Positions 8,175 to 17,220 are shown, counted from the stretch's first letter. The stretch is DNA of 64,000 bases from Candidatus Ozemibacter sibiricus (GCA_003327425.1 QOQW01000023.1:1-64000), one strand, 5' to 3'. Numbers and translations are program-made. The notes: a model not told the origin generated them from the letters alone.

Positions 8175-10687
8175 ACGCCGACCACCCGCGGCCCGACGCC
8201 TCGGCCATGGCCGTGGCCGGTTGGCTGGTCCGGGGCACCGCCTTCCTCGGGTCGTTCCTGCTGTTCGTCGTCCAGCCGCTGGCCGGCAAGGAACTGCTAC
8301 CGCGGGCCGGGGGCAGCTTCATGGTCTGGGCGGTGGCCCTCGCCTTCTTCCAGGTCGCGCTGCTCGGCGCCTACCTGCTGGTGCACCTGGCCTTCGGCCG
8401 AGCGGTGACCGGCGGGCGGGTGGCGGCCTTCCTGGCCTGGGCGATGGCCGCTCGCACCGCCTGGATGCCGGCCGACCAGCTGACCGCGCCAGAGACCTCG
8501 TTCACCCTCTGGGAATGGCGGGCGCTGACCGGCCTGGTCGGCCTGCCCTTCCTGGCTCTCGGCACCGGGCAGCTCGCCTTGCAACGCTGGTGGCAGGCCG
8601 CCGGCGGGGCCGACCCCGCCTTCATCTTCGCCGCCTCGAATGCGGGGTCGCTGGCCGGGCTGCTGGCCTTCCCGCTGGTGATCGAGCCGCGGTGGACCGC
8701 CCCGACGATCTGGGCCGGCTGGCACCTCGGCACCCTGGCCTGGGCCCTGGCCATGGGGGCCTGCGCGCTGCTGCTCCGGCGCGGGAGGCCGGGCGGGGTC
8801 ACTCCCGACCCCGCCCACGGCGGCGTGACGGGAACCGCAGGCGGCCAAGCCTTTCCCGATCAGATCGCCACCGCGCCGGCGGCGCCACCGCCCCGTCCGA
8901 GCGAGATCCTCAGCCCCTCTGGCGAAAACCCTGACGCCGAAACCCCAGAACGGCCCTCCGACCTTCCTCCCGGCTTCGCCGAGCTGGCCGGCTTGATCAG
9001 CCGCGCGGACAGCCCGGCGCCCGACCCCTTCGATCGCCAGGACCAGCCCCCCGCCTGGACATTCTTCGACCAGGCGCTGCCGGCCCTGGCCGGTTCAGCC
9101 CTGCTGGCGGCCACCACCAACCTCCTGACCATGGATGTGGCGGCCTTCCCTCTGCTCTGGGCGGTTCCCCTGGCGCTCTATCTCCTCACCTGGATCCAGG
9201 CCTTCGCCGCCCGCCCGCCCGACCTGACCGGCTGGGAAGACCGCTTCCCCGATCTGCTGACCGCCGGCTTCTCGCTGTATCTGATCACTCAGCTCGGCTT
9301 CACCCTGGAGGCCACCGTCAAAGGCGCCGGCTTCCTGGTCATCTTGTACTTCATGGCGCTGATCTGCCACACGGTGGCCCGCCATCGGCAGCCCGCCGAG
9401 CCGGCCGGCTTGACCCGCTTCTATCTGGCTCTGGCGGCCGGCGGCGCCCTGGGCAGCCTGTTCGTCGGCCTGGGGGCCCCCCTCGTGTTTTCGGGGTTGG
9501 GGGAATACCCCTTCGCCTTGTTCCTCGGCGCCTGGGCCGTCTGGCGAACGCCCCCGCCGGCGGGGACGGCGCCCCTCGCCGGGAGCAAGCTCGGCGCGCG
9601 GCTACCCTGGCCCGATCTGACGCTCGATCCGTTCCTGCCCATCCGGATCGGCGGCCTGCTGCTGATCGTGGGCATCCTGCCCGCCGCCTTCAATCGCGGC
9701 ATGCCCGAGACCGGCCCCTTCCTGGTGACGGCGGCGGTCGGGGCCATGGTCTACCTCGGCCATGCCCTGCGCGATGCCGCCCGGCGCGGCCAGCACCGTG
9801 CCTTCGTCGTGCTGGCCGCCGCCCTCTGCCTGGTCGGCCTCGATGCCTGGGGCACCAGCGGGACCCTGCGCGAAGCCATACGCAATTTCTATGGATTGTA
9901 CAAGGTTTACGACAGCGGCGACACCCGGTTCCTGCAGATGGGGTCGACGCTGCACGGGCACGAATCGCTGACCCCGGCCGAGCGCGGGAAACCCCTCTAC
10001 TACTATCATCCGGCCACCCCGATCGGGGCGTTCCTGAGCCGGCGCCCCTCCACCTGGGAACGCCTGGGCGTGGTCGGCCTGGGCGCCGGCGTTCTCGCCG
10101 CCTTCGGCGAACCTGGCCAGACCATCGCCTTCTTCGAGCTCGATCCCGACGGCCTGGGGCTGGCCCGCCGCTGGTTCAGCTACCTCGAGCGCAGCCCGGC
10201 CTCGGTGACGGTCGCCATCGGCGATGGCCGGCTGGCCCTGCGCGCCGCGGCGACCAGCTCGTTCGATCTGCTCATCCTCGACGCCTTCAGCAGCGATGCC
10301 ATTCCGGTCCACCTGCTGACCCTCGAAGCCATCGCCGACTACCGCCGCGTGCTGCGCGACGACGGCGTGCTGCTGTTCCACGTCTCGAACCGCCACTTCG
10401 ACCTGCGCCGCCTGCTGGTGGGAGCGGCCTGGCGGCTGGGTCTCGAGGTTCGGCTGGCCGAGAATCCCGACCCGGAAGACCCGCTGGTCTACCCCACCCG
10501 CTGGGTGGCGATGGGCTCCCCGGCGGGGTTGGCCCGACATTTCGCCGGCCTGCCCGACTGGACTCCCCCCGCCAGCGGCACGGTTCCCCTCGAACCCTGG
10601 ACCGATCAGCATTCCAGCCTGTGGTCCATCCTCGGCTCGCTGCAGGAGTTCCGCCTCCCCGACCGACGGGGGCCCCACGCCCCCTGA
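8171..10687 (+). CDS. fused membrane / spermidine synthase-like protein
   Basis: 838 residues. The N-terminal two thirds is polytopic, with at least ten hydrophobic helices starting at AGWLVRGTAFLGSFLLFVVQ. A hydrophilic Pro-rich insert lies at about residues 205-300. The last 250 residues form a methyltransferase-like Rossmann domain of the spermidine synthase family: YYYHPATPIG, VGLGAGVLAA, the acidic FFELDP end of strand 2, and LLILDAFSSDAIPVHLLT. This is the known fused MFS/spermidine-synthase architecture, whose substrate is generally unproven. Whether it makes a polyamine or transfers an aminopropyl group at the membrane is open. The ATGA overlap with the debranching gene implies coupled translation. 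Confidence 0.82.
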   Translation: MNADHPRPDASAMAVAGWLVRGTAFLGSFLLFVVQPLAGKELLPRAGGSFMVWAVALAFFQVALLGAYLLVHLAFGRAVTGGRVAAFLAWAMAARTAWMPADQLTAPETSFTLWEWRALTGLVGLPFLALGTGQLALQRWWQAAGGADPAFIFAASNAGSLAGLLAFPLVIEPRWTAPTIWAGWHLGTLAWALAMGACALLLRRGRPGGVTPDPAHGGVTGTAGGQAFPDQIATAPAAPPPRPSEILSPSGENPDAETPERPSDLPPGFAELAGLISRADSPAPDPFDRQDQPPAWTFFDQALPALAGSALLAATTNLLTMDVAAFPLLWAVPLALYLLTWIQAFAARPPDLTGWEDRFPDLLTAGFSLYLITQLGFTLEATVKGAGFLVILYFMALICHTVARHRQPAEPAGLTRFYLALAAGGALGSLFVGLGAPLVFSGLGEYPFALFLGAWAVWRTPPPAGTAPLAGSKLGARLPWPDLTLDPFLPIRIGGLLLIVGILPAAFNRGMPETGPFLVTAAVGAMVYLGHALRDAARRGQHRAFVVLAAALCLVGLDAWGTSGTLREAIRNFYGLYKVYDSGDTRFLQMGSTLHGHESLTPAERGKPLYYYHPATPIGAFLSRRPSTWERLGVVGLGAGVLAAFGEPGQTIAFFELDPDGLGLARRWFSYLERSPASVTVAIGDGRLALRAAATSSFDLLILDAFSSDAIPVHLLTLEAIADYRRVLRDDGVLLFHVSNRHFDLRRLLVGAAWRLGLEVRLAENPDPEDPLVYPTRWVAMGSPAGLARHFAGLPDWTPPASGTVPLEPWTDQHSSLWSILGSLQEFRLPDRRGPHAP

Positions 10688-10732
10688 GCCTCGCGCGACG
10701 ATGGCCCTCACGGTCGGCCATCGACGGACCGC

Positions 10733-12262
10733 TTACCGCTCGGGCAGCGGCACCGCCCGGAAGACCTCTTCGATGGTGGTGATGCCCTGCCGGACTTTGT
10801 CGAGGGCATCATCGTACATGTGGGCCGACAGCAGCAGCTCAAGCTCGCGCTCCGAAGGAATGCCATGGCTGCGGGTGAACAACCGCCGCAGCGCGTCATG
10901 GAAATCGAGCAGTTCGAACACCCCGGTCTGCCCATAGAAGCCGGTGCCGCGACAATGGGCACAGCCGGCCCCCCGCACATGGACAAGATCGGTGGGCAGG
11001 CGGGGCAGGGCGCTGAGCAGGGCGGGGTCGGGGGTATAGGTTTCCCGACACTCGGGGCAGATACGGCGTACCAGACGTTGGGCCAGCACCCCGATCAGCG
11101 TGATCGCCAGCAGATTGGCATCGATGCCCAGCGTGCTGATGCGGTTCAGAGCCGACACGGCATCCCGGGTATGGAGGGTCGACAGCACGAGATGACCGAT
11201 CTGGGCGGCGCGCAAGGCGACGGCGGCCGTCTCTTCGTCGCGGATCTCGCCGATCAGGATGACATCGGGGTTCTGGCGCAGGAAGGCCCGCACGTATTTG
11301 GCGAAGGACATGCGGGCGTCGATCTGCTTCTGGTTGACCTTGGGAATTTCGAGTTCAATGGGATCTTCCACCGTCAGGATCTTCAGACGCCGACTGGCGA
11401 TGCTGCGCAGAACGGCATACAAGGTGGTGGTCTTCCCGCTGGCGGTCGGCCCGGTCACCAGGAAGAGGCCGCCCGGGGTGTGCATCAGAGCCTGGAAGCG
11501 GGCGAGCAGGTCGGGAGCCATGCCCAGCTCGGTCAGGCCCAGCATCAGTCGGCCTCCGGAGATGAAGCGGAACACGACATCTTCGCCGTACGGGCCGGGG
11601 ATGATCGAGACGCGCAGGCTCACTTTCTGTCGAGAACCATCAGCAGCGGTGTAAAGGACGTGGAAGTGCCCATCCTGGGACTGGAAGCGTTCGACGATGT
11701 TCAGATCGGCCAGGACCTTGACGTGCGACACCACCAGGCTGACGTTGGCCGGGGTGATAGGAGTATTGATCTGGTACAATACGCCGTCGATGCGAAAGCG
11801 CACATCGACGTCGTTGGCATAGGTTTCGATATGGACATCGGTGGCGCGCAGGCGCATCGCCGTCGACAGCATGTCGACGACCATCTTGGCGGGCGATTGG
11901 CCCCGTTCGAAAGTGATCCGGCGGTCGGCCGAAAGATCGATCTTCCGGGTCAACTGGTCGGCCGTGGCCGTCGGCTGGCCTTCCCACTGGCCTTCCCCGC
12001 TGAACCCGAAGCCGAGGGCGAGGTCGATCTCGTAATCGGTGAGTTGCACCGGCCGCACCGGACGTTGCAACCGGCCTTCGACCAGGCCGACCAGCGCAGC
12101 GTTGCCGGGATCGAGCATGCCCACCGGAAGGCTGGCCTGCGGGTCATCTTTCGGCAGACGCCCCAGCACCACGACGTCATGCTGGCGGCAGAATTCCTCG
12201 TCCAGCAGCCGGATGGCGGCCGGATCGAGATCGAACTGCGACAGCTCGGTGAAATCCTTCAT
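10733..12262 (-). CDS. GspE/PilB-family type II secretion or pilus assembly ATPase
   Basis: 509 residues. The first 100 form an MshEN/T2SSE-N domain. The secretion ATPase core follows, with Walker A GPTASGKTTTLY (Ala where most relatives have Gly), an Asp box, Walker B DVILIGEIRDEETA and His box GHLVLSTLHT. A tetracysteine zinc element CPEC...CAHC near the C-terminus is typical of GspE/PilB and argues against PilT. It would power pseudopilus or pilus assembly at the cytoplasmic face. No other secretion or pilus gene adjoins it, so it is an orphan locus here. The start ATG has no clear ribosome site but a good promoter lies upstream. Confidence 0.9.
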   Translation of the reverse strand: MKDFTELSQFDLDPAAIRLLDEEFCRQHDVVVLGRLPKDDPQASLPVGMLDPGNAALVGLVEGRLQRPVRPVQLTDYEIDLALGFGFSGEGQWEGQPTATADQLTRKIDLSADRRITFERGQSPAKMVVDMLSTAMRLRATDVHIETYANDVDVRFRIDGVLYQINTPITPANVSLVVSHVKVLADLNIVERFQSQDGHFHVLYTAADGSRQKVSLRVSIIPGPYGEDVVFRFISGGRLMLGLTELGMAPDLLARFQALMHTPGGLFLVTGPTASGKTTTLYAVLRSIASRRLKILTVEDPIELEIPKVNQKQIDARMSFAKYVRAFLRQNPDVILIGEIRDEETAAVALRAAQIGHLVLSTLHTRDAVSALNRISTLGIDANLLAITLIGVLAQRLVRRICPECRETYTPDPALLSALPRLPTDLVHVRGAGCAHCRGTGFYGQTGVFELLDFHDALRRLFTRSHGIPSERELELLLSAHMYDDALDKVRQGITTIEEVFRAVPLPER

Positions 12263-12288
12263 GCGTGCCAGGGGCTCAGGCCCCGCTA

Positions 12289-12317
12289 AAGGTACGGCAA
12301 CCCCGCCGGGAAATCAA
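12289..12317 (-). promoter_or_regulatory. promoter of the GspE-like gene
   Basis: Read on the minus strand: TTGATT (12317-12312), 17 bases, TACCTT (12294-12289). The transcript start would be near 12283, about 20 bases before the ATG. Confidence 0.5.
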
Positions 12318-12389
12318 CCCGGCTGATCGACCGTGACGAGCGGCCTCTTCGCGCGAGCGAGGCAGGCGGCCCCCAGCGGATCGTCGTGG

Positions 12390-12418
12390 TTGTCAGAGCG
12401 CGACGGGTGGGCTACCAT
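12390..12418 (+). promoter_or_regulatory. promoter of the osmC-PNPOx pair
   Basis: TTGTCA at 12390-12395, 17 bases, TACCAT at 12413-12418. The start would be near 12425, giving a leader of about 44 bases that contains the GGAAGGAGG ribosome site. Confidence 0.6.
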
Positions 12419-12468
12419 GGGACGCTATCACCACCAGGTCGATTCGGGATGGAAGGAGGAAGCCGTCC

Positions 12469-12915
12469 ATGGGTGTTCCGATCCGCGTGATCTATCAGGG
12501 CGACCTGCACTGCGAGGCCGTCCATGGCCCGTCAGGCAGCGTTCTTCACACCGATGCCCCCCTCGACAACGGAGGCCGCGGCGAACGATTCTCGCCCACC
12601 GATCTGGTGGCGACCGCCCTGGGCTCATGCGTGCTGACCATTCTGGGGTTGCTGGCGCGCCAGCACGGATGGCCCCTGGAAGGCACCCGCATCGACCTGG
12701 TCAAGGAGATGGTCACCGATCCCGTGCGCCGGATCGGTCGGGTAACCGCCGATGTGCATTTCCCCGCCGGCCTGAGGTTCAGCGCCAAGGACCGCTTGAT
12801 CATCCGGCGGGCGGCCGAGACCTGCCCGGTCAAGCACAGCCTGCATCCTGACGTCACCGTCGACCTCCGTTTCCACTTTCCCGATTCTTCCGAACCAGAA
12901 AGGAACGACCGATGA
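12469..12915 (+). CDS. OsmC family peroxiredoxin
   Basis: 148 residues. This is the OsmC/Ohr fold, which reduces organic hydroperoxides with two active cysteines. Both are present, in GSCVLT (about residue 51) and in ETCPVKHSLHP near the C-terminus. The sequence is closer to general OsmC/YhfA-type members than to Ohr; the N-terminal GERFSPTDLVATALG segment is characteristic. A strong GGAAGGAGG precedes the ATG. Its stop overlaps the next ATG (ATGA), so the two redox-type proteins are translated together. Confidence 0.9.
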   Translation: MGVPIRVIYQGDLHCEAVHGPSGSVLHTDAPLDNGGRGERFSPTDLVATALGSCVLTILGLLARQHGWPLEGTRIDLVKEMVTDPVRRIGRVTADVHFPAGLRFSAKDRLIIRRAAETCPVKHSLHPDVTVDLRFHFPDSSEPERNDR

Positions 12916-13331
12916 GCGACCTGCAGACCAGAATTCTCGACCTTGTGAAGAAGCACCGCCTCGCCGCCCTGGCCACCATCACCGAAGACGGCAAACCCTG
13001 GGCCCGCTACGTGGCCATCAACGTCGCCCCTGACCTGACGATCCGCACCGCCACGTTCCGGAACTCCCGCAAGGTGGCGCAGGTGAAGAACAACCCCGAA
13101 GTCCACCTGACCTGCGGCTACGATGGCAACGCCACGACTTCCTACGTGCAGATCCAAGGGCGGGCCGAGGTGACCGACGACCAGCGCGAACGCCACGGCC
13201 TGTGGAACGACCATTTCAAGGCCTACTTCCAAGGCCCGGACGACCCCAATTACGTGGTGATGGTCATCCGCCCCTACCGGATCGAGCTGATGACCGACGC
13301 CTCGCACCAACCCCAGTTCTGGACCAGATGA
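12912..13331 (+). CDS. pyridoxamine 5'-phosphate oxidase-fold protein
   Basis: 139 residues, a split-barrel flavin-binding protein of the general-stress-protein-26/PNPOx-like class. Recognisable features are the N-terminal LAALATITEDGKPWARYV strand pair, the VHLTCGY segment and the C-terminal VMVIRPYRIELM. Such proteins bind FMN, F420 or heme; the ligand cannot be told here. It is coupled by a 4-base overlap to the OsmC gene, suggesting a joint role in oxidative or electrophile stress. Confidence 0.83.
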   Translation: MSDLQTRILDLVKKHRLAALATITEDGKPWARYVAINVAPDLTIRTATFRNSRKVAQVKNNPEVHLTCGYDGNATTSYVQIQGRAEVTDDQRERHGLWNDHFKAYFQGPDDPNYVVMVIRPYRIELMTDASHQPQFWTR

Positions 13332-13416
13332 CCCCCGCCGCCCGTCGCGGCTCGAGGGGCCGCGACTGGCCGAAGGGACGACAGGCGACTGGCTCGCGAC
13401 CTGGCGGTCGGCGTCC

Positions 13417-13620
13417 CTATCGGTCAGCGTCCTGGTGGCAGGCGTCGAATTCGGGACAGCGCCCTTCCGAGGTTTCGCATTCCAGCACGCCCTCGGATTT
13501 CCCCTTGCAGACCTTCTTCATCCCGGTCTGGCGGCGGGACTTGCGATTCAACTCGACCTTCTCCTGCCGCAGTTGGACGACTTCCTCATCGGTCAACCTA
13601 TTCCTGGAAGGTAGCATCAT
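13417..13620 (-). CDS. small four-cysteine protein, unknown function
   Basis: 67 residues beginning MMLPSRNRLTDEEV. The N-terminal half is a charged helix (EEVVQLRQEKVELNRK). The second half carries four cysteines (positions 38, 48, 55 and 61), enough for one zinc site although the spacing is not a standard zinc ribbon. AGGAG lies 7 bases before the ATG and a good minus-strand promoter lies at 13669-13697, so I consider it a real gene. No family recognised. Confidence 0.6.
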   Translation of the reverse strand: MMLPSRNRLTDEEVVQLRQEKVELNRKSRRQTGMKKVCKGKSEGVLECETSEGRCPEFDACHQDADR

Positions 13621-13668
13621 GGTGGTTCTCCTGTGGTGATCACAGCCGCGACCGGCCGTGGCGAGGGC

Positions 13669-13697
13669 AGGATACTCACCGGCGCGCATTTTGGCAA
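13669..13697 (-). promoter_or_regulatory. promoter of the four-cysteine protein gene
   Basis: Minus strand: TTGCCA (13697-13692), 17 bases, TATCCT (13674-13669). It is back to back with the plus-strand promoter at 13769; the 366-base gap 13621-13986 holds these two promoters and no gene that I can see. Confidence 0.55.
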
Positions 13698-13768
13698 GAG
13701 GCATCCGCTTCCCCCCGCCATTCGGCTTCCTGATTCTGTCGAGTGTGGAAAGAATCCTGGCCGCCGGG

Positions 13769-13797
13769 TTGACACCAGTCCGGGCCGATGCTACCGT
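13769..13797 (+). promoter_or_regulatory. promoter of the nucleoside kinase gene
   Basis: TTGACA at 13769-13774, 17 bases, TACCGT at 13792-13797. The start near 13804 leaves an unusually long leader of about 180 bases. It contains GC-rich self-complementary stretches near 13845-13885, but I recognise no riboswitch class. Confidence 0.55.
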
Positions 13798-13986
13798 AAG
13801 GGCTATATCGCTCGGAAGTTCATGCAGGAACAGGAATGAGGAAGGCCCGGTCTGGCCCGCAGGGGCCCTCCGCGCGCGCGCTCCCCCCACAGTCGACCAC
13901 CCGCCGGCGGACATCGTCGTCGTTGCTTTTCTGAGAACGGCCGCCCGCCGCGCAGGTTTGCAGATCCCACCTGAAGAGGAAAAGTC

Positions 13987-15651
13987 ATGGAACCCATCAC
14001 CCTCACGCTCAAAGACGGTCAGAAAATCAAGATCGAGCCGGGCAAGACCCTGCTCGACGTCATCAAATCAGGCGCCGTCCAGCCCCCCGATCCGAATATC
14101 CCCTTCCTATGCGCCCGCGTCGATAATGACGTGCGCAGCCTCGACTTCGCCCCCCGCATGGATTGCACGGTCGAATTCCTCACCTTCCAAAGCCCCGAAG
14201 GCCGTGAATGCTACCGCCGTTCCTGCACCTTCGTGCTCGCCCGGGCCGTGCTCGAACTCTACCGCAACGCCCGCCTGGCCATCGATCACTCGATCGGCGA
14301 CGGGTTCTACTACGACCTCTATACCGACGTCCCTGTGTCCGAAACGATTCTGGGCTACATCACCGAGAAGATGCGCCAGATCATCGCCAAGGACGAACCC
14401 TTCGAAAAGCGGGTGCTGACCAGGGCCGAGGCGGTGGCGCTGTTCAAGAAGGAGGGCTATCCCGAGAAGGCCCGCCTGCTGCAGAACCTCAACACCGACC
14501 AGGTCGGAGTGGTCAACTCCTGGAAATACTACGATGTCGATCTGGGGCCCATGGTGCCCTCGACCGGCTACCTGAAAGTGTTCGAGCTGAAGCAGTACGC
14601 CTCGGGGTTCGTCCTGCTGTTCCCGAAACAGAGCGATCCCACGGTCGTGTCCGAGATCCGCAACCAGCCGAAGATCTTCTCGGTCTACCGGGAAAGCAAG
14701 GCCTGGGGGAAGATCCTCGAGGTGAACAACGTCGGCCGCCTCAACCAGATCATCCAGAACGGCGACATCAGCGATTTCATCAAGACCGCCGAAGCGTTCC
14801 ACGAGAAGAAGATCGCCGCCATCGCCGACGAAATCACCCACCGCAAGGACTGCCGCATCGTGCTGATCGCCGGGCCGTCGAGTTCGGGCAAGACCACGTT
14901 CAGCAAGCGCCTGTGCATCCAGTTGCGGGTCAACGGCCGGCGGCCCGTGGCCCTCTCGCTCGACAACTATTTCCTCAACCGCGAGCAGACCCCACGTGAC
15001 GAAGAAGGGCATTACGACTTCGAAGACATCCATGCCCTCGACCTGAAACTGTTCAATCAGCACCTGTCCGAACTGCTCGTCGGGAAAGAGGTCGACATTC
15101 CGCGCTTCGATTTCGCCACGGGGTCTCGCCGCAAGGAAACCGACCGCTTGCGCATCAACGAAGACCAGATCATCATCATCGAGGGCATCCATGGCTTGAA
15201 CGACGAGCTGACCGCCTCGGTGCCGGCGTCGGCCAAATTCAAGATCTACATCTCGGCCCTCACCCAACTGGTCATCGACGATTACAACCGCATTCCGACC
15301 ACCGATACCCGCTTGATCCGCCGCACCGTGCGCGACAAGAAGTTCCGCAGCTACTCGGCCCAGGAGACGATCGACCGCTGGCCCTCGGTCCGACGCGGCG
15401 AGGAACGCAACATCTTCCCGTTCCAGGAGTGCGCCGACGCCGTCTTCAACTCGGCCGTGCCGTACGAATGGGCCGTGCTGAAGACGTTCGTCGAGCCGCT
15501 GCTGCTCGACATCCAGCCCGACAAGCGCGCCTACAGCGAGGCGCGGCGCCTGCTCCGCCTGCTCAGCCTGTTCAAGCCCCTCGATCCGCGCGAGGTGCCG
15601 CCGACCTCCATCCTGCGCGAATTCATCGGCGGCAGCTCGTTCCACTACTGA
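13987..15651 (+). CDS. TGS-domain nucleoside (uridine-type) kinase
   Basis: 554 residues. The N-terminus is a TGS-like ubiquitin fold (LTLKDGQKIKIEPGKTLLDVI). A domain related to the second additional domain of threonyl-tRNA synthetase follows (HSIGDGFYYDL, residues about 95-260). The C-terminal half is a phosphoribulokinase/uridine kinase P-loop NTPase: GPSSSGKTTFSKR near residues 295-307, then LSLDNYFLNR and IIIIEGIHGLN. Predicted reaction: NTP-dependent phosphorylation of a nucleoside, in the cytoplasm. The three-part architecture is a known family of nucleoside kinases related to tRNA synthetases. The ribosome site GAAGAGGAAA precedes the ATG. Confidence 0.88.
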   Translation: MEPITLTLKDGQKIKIEPGKTLLDVIKSGAVQPPDPNIPFLCARVDNDVRSLDFAPRMDCTVEFLTFQSPEGRECYRRSCTFVLARAVLELYRNARLAIDHSIGDGFYYDLYTDVPVSETILGYITEKMRQIIAKDEPFEKRVLTRAEAVALFKKEGYPEKARLLQNLNTDQVGVVNSWKYYDVDLGPMVPSTGYLKVFELKQYASGFVLLFPKQSDPTVVSEIRNQPKIFSVYRESKAWGKILEVNNVGRLNQIIQNGDISDFIKTAEAFHEKKIAAIADEITHRKDCRIVLIAGPSSSGKTTFSKRLCIQLRVNGRRPVALSLDNYFLNREQTPRDEEGHYDFEDIHALDLKLFNQHLSELLVGKEVDIPRFDFATGSRRKETDRLRINEDQIIIIEGIHGLNDELTASVPASAKFKIYISALTQLVIDDYNRIPTTDTRLIRRTVRDKKFRSYSAQETIDRWPSVRRGEERNIFPFQECADAVFNSAVPYEWAVLKTFVEPLLLDIQPDKRAYSEARRLLRLLSLFKPLDPREVPPTSILREFIGGSSFHY

Positions 15652-15691
15652 TCGTCCGCGCTGATCGCGGCGATTCGCCCAGGAGCCTGCC

Positions 15692-16030
15692 ATGCCTGAC
15701 CGCTCCTCGCCACGGATGACCTTCTTCCAGCCGGGTGCCTCGCCGGACGGGCCACGGCAGGCCTGTCCCTTCTGCGGCTGCGACCAGCCAGCCAGTCCGC
15801 GCTATCCGGCGTACGCGTGCGCCACCTGCTGCGAGAAAGCCACCGATGCGCAGGGACGGCGGCTCGAGTTCTTCAACGAGTCGGTGTTCGGCGGGCTGGC
15901 GGCCCGCTATCGCGACACGGGCGAACCGTACCAGGGCGGCGGACAGTGCTTCATCGACGGCATCGAATGTCAAGCCGTCGAAGGCCGTTTCGGGGGCATC
16001 GTCATCCAACCGCGTGTCAGAGCGGGTTGA
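15692..16030 (+). CDS. small zinc-ribbon-like protein
   Basis: 112 residues. A cysteine cluster CPFCGC, then YPAYACATCC, is spaced to hold one zinc ion. The rest (FNESVFGGLAARYRDTGEPY, ending in an FIDGIEC-containing strand) is conserved-looking but of unknown role. AGGAGCC lies before the ATG. The next gene overlaps its 3' end, and it follows the nucleoside kinase by 40 bases, so the three genes may be one transcript. Function not known. Confidence 0.62.
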   Translation: MPDRSSPRMTFFQPGASPDGPRQACPFCGCDQPASPRYPAYACATCCEKATDAQGRRLEFFNESVFGGLAARYRDTGEPYQGGGQCFIDGIECQAVEGRFGGIVIQPRVRAG

Positions 16031-16958
16031 CGGCAGCCGGCGGCCGCCGCCGGCTGGCCGGCGGGCGCGCGCCCTGCGCGAACGGCTCGAGGCGTTGTTG
16101 CGCCAGCATCCGCCCGTCGAGCGGGTGGCAAGCGATCCGGTCGCCTTTCCGCGCGCCGCCCTGGCGGCCGGCGCCCCTCGCCCGGCCGTCGAGGCGGTGG
16201 CGCTGCTGAGCGCCATGCTGGCCTACGGGGCGGTGCCGCTGTTCATGCGGGTGATTCGCGGCCTCCTCGACGAAGCGGCCGCCGCCGCACCCAGGGAGGC
16301 GGCCGGGACGGCCTTCCTGCGTGCGATCAGCCAGCCGGGCGGGCCGCGCTTTTCCCTGGGCTATCGCTTGAGCACCGCCGCCGAGATCTCGCGCTTCGCC
16401 GGCGCCATCGGCACGGTCATTTCACGCCATGGCGGGTTGTGGGAAGCGTTCGCCCCCGGCTGGCGCCGGGCAGGCACCGTGCGGGCCGGGCTGATCACGC
16501 TGCACGAGGCCCTCTGGCAGGCGCTCGGTACCCGGCCGGCCGCGGCGCCCGGCGGCCTGCGCCACCTGCTGCCCGACCCCGCCGGCGGCGGCTGTTGCAA
16601 GCGCTGGCTGATGTTCCTGCGCTGGATGGTGCGCCCCGACGACGGCGTTGATCTCGGCCTGTGGCCCGAGGTGCCGCCGGCGGCGCTGCTGATCCCCCTC
16701 GATCGGCACCTCAGCCGCCTGGCCCGCGCCCTCGACCTCACGCGCCGCGCCACCGACGACTGGAAAACGGCCGAAGAGGTCACCGCCGCCCTGCGACAGC
16801 TCGATCCGCTCGACCCGGTGCGCTATGATTTCGCCCTCTGCCACCTCGCCATCGCCGGCGACTGCACCCACGGCCGCCATCCCGAGCGCTGCGCGCCCTG
16901 CCCCTTGGCCGACGTCTGCCAGCCCGCTCCCCCCCGGACCAGGCAGGGCAAACCATGA
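16014..16958 (+). CDS. TIGR02757/DUF2400 family protein
   Basis: About 314 residues. The helical protein resembles helix-hairpin-helix DNA glycosylase-type proteins of the TIGR02757 family: ALLSAMLAYG, KRWLMFLRWMVRPDDG and LIPLDRHLSRLARAL are family hallmarks. The C-terminal cysteines (CTHGRHPERCAPCPLADVC) look like the 4Fe-4S loop of endonuclease III. The biochemical role of the family is not established; nucleic-acid repair is a reasonable guess. The start is uncertain: GTG 16014 overlaps the previous gene by 17 bases and lacks a clear ribosome site. Confidence 0.78.
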   Translation: MSERVDGSRRPPPAGRRARALRERLEALLRQHPPVERVASDPVAFPRAALAAGAPRPAVEAVALLSAMLAYGAVPLFMRVIRGLLDEAAAAAPREAAGTAFLRAISQPGGPRFSLGYRLSTAAEISRFAGAIGTVISRHGGLWEAFAPGWRRAGTVRAGLITLHEALWQALGTRPAAAPGGLRHLLPDPAGGGCCKRWLMFLRWMVRPDDGVDLGLWPEVPPAALLIPLDRHLSRLARALDLTRRATDDWKTAEEVTAALRQLDPLDPVRYDFALCHLAIAGDCTHGRHPERCAPCPLADVCQPAPPRTRQGKP

Positions 16959-16962
16959 CCAA

Positions 16963-16984
16963 GACGCCCGAACAGCAGGGCGTC
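16963..16984 (+). terminator. weak hairpin after the TIGR02757 gene
   Basis: GACGCCC pairs with GGGCGTC around an 8-base loop, 5 bases after the stop codon, followed by GTTTCG. The T-run is short, so termination would be weak. The rest of the gap up to 17220 holds GC-rich sequence with no feature that I can name. Confidence 0.4.
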
Positions 16985-17220
16985 GTTTCGCCTCCCCTCA
17001 GTCGGCAGGGTGCTGTTCGCCCGCCTGCGATGGCCAGAACAGCCGGCTTGCCGGGTGATGACGCCAGGGCTTGCCCTTGTCAGGACACGCCGGCTCCCCC
17101 TCTCGTTGATGGGAAATGAGGGGATAAAGCCCCCCGACCACGCGGAGGGTGACCGTCGCGCCGCGCCGACGTCCCCCGCCGCGGGCATTCTGCGGCCGAG
17201 CGGAGAGACGATTCCCTGGT

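Noticed and set aside
16985-17220. Possible cobalamin or other riboswitch upstream of the B12-binding radical SAM gene
   Set aside because: No B12-box-like conserved core could be recognised, and the predicted promoter lies downstream of this region, so it would not be in the mRNA.
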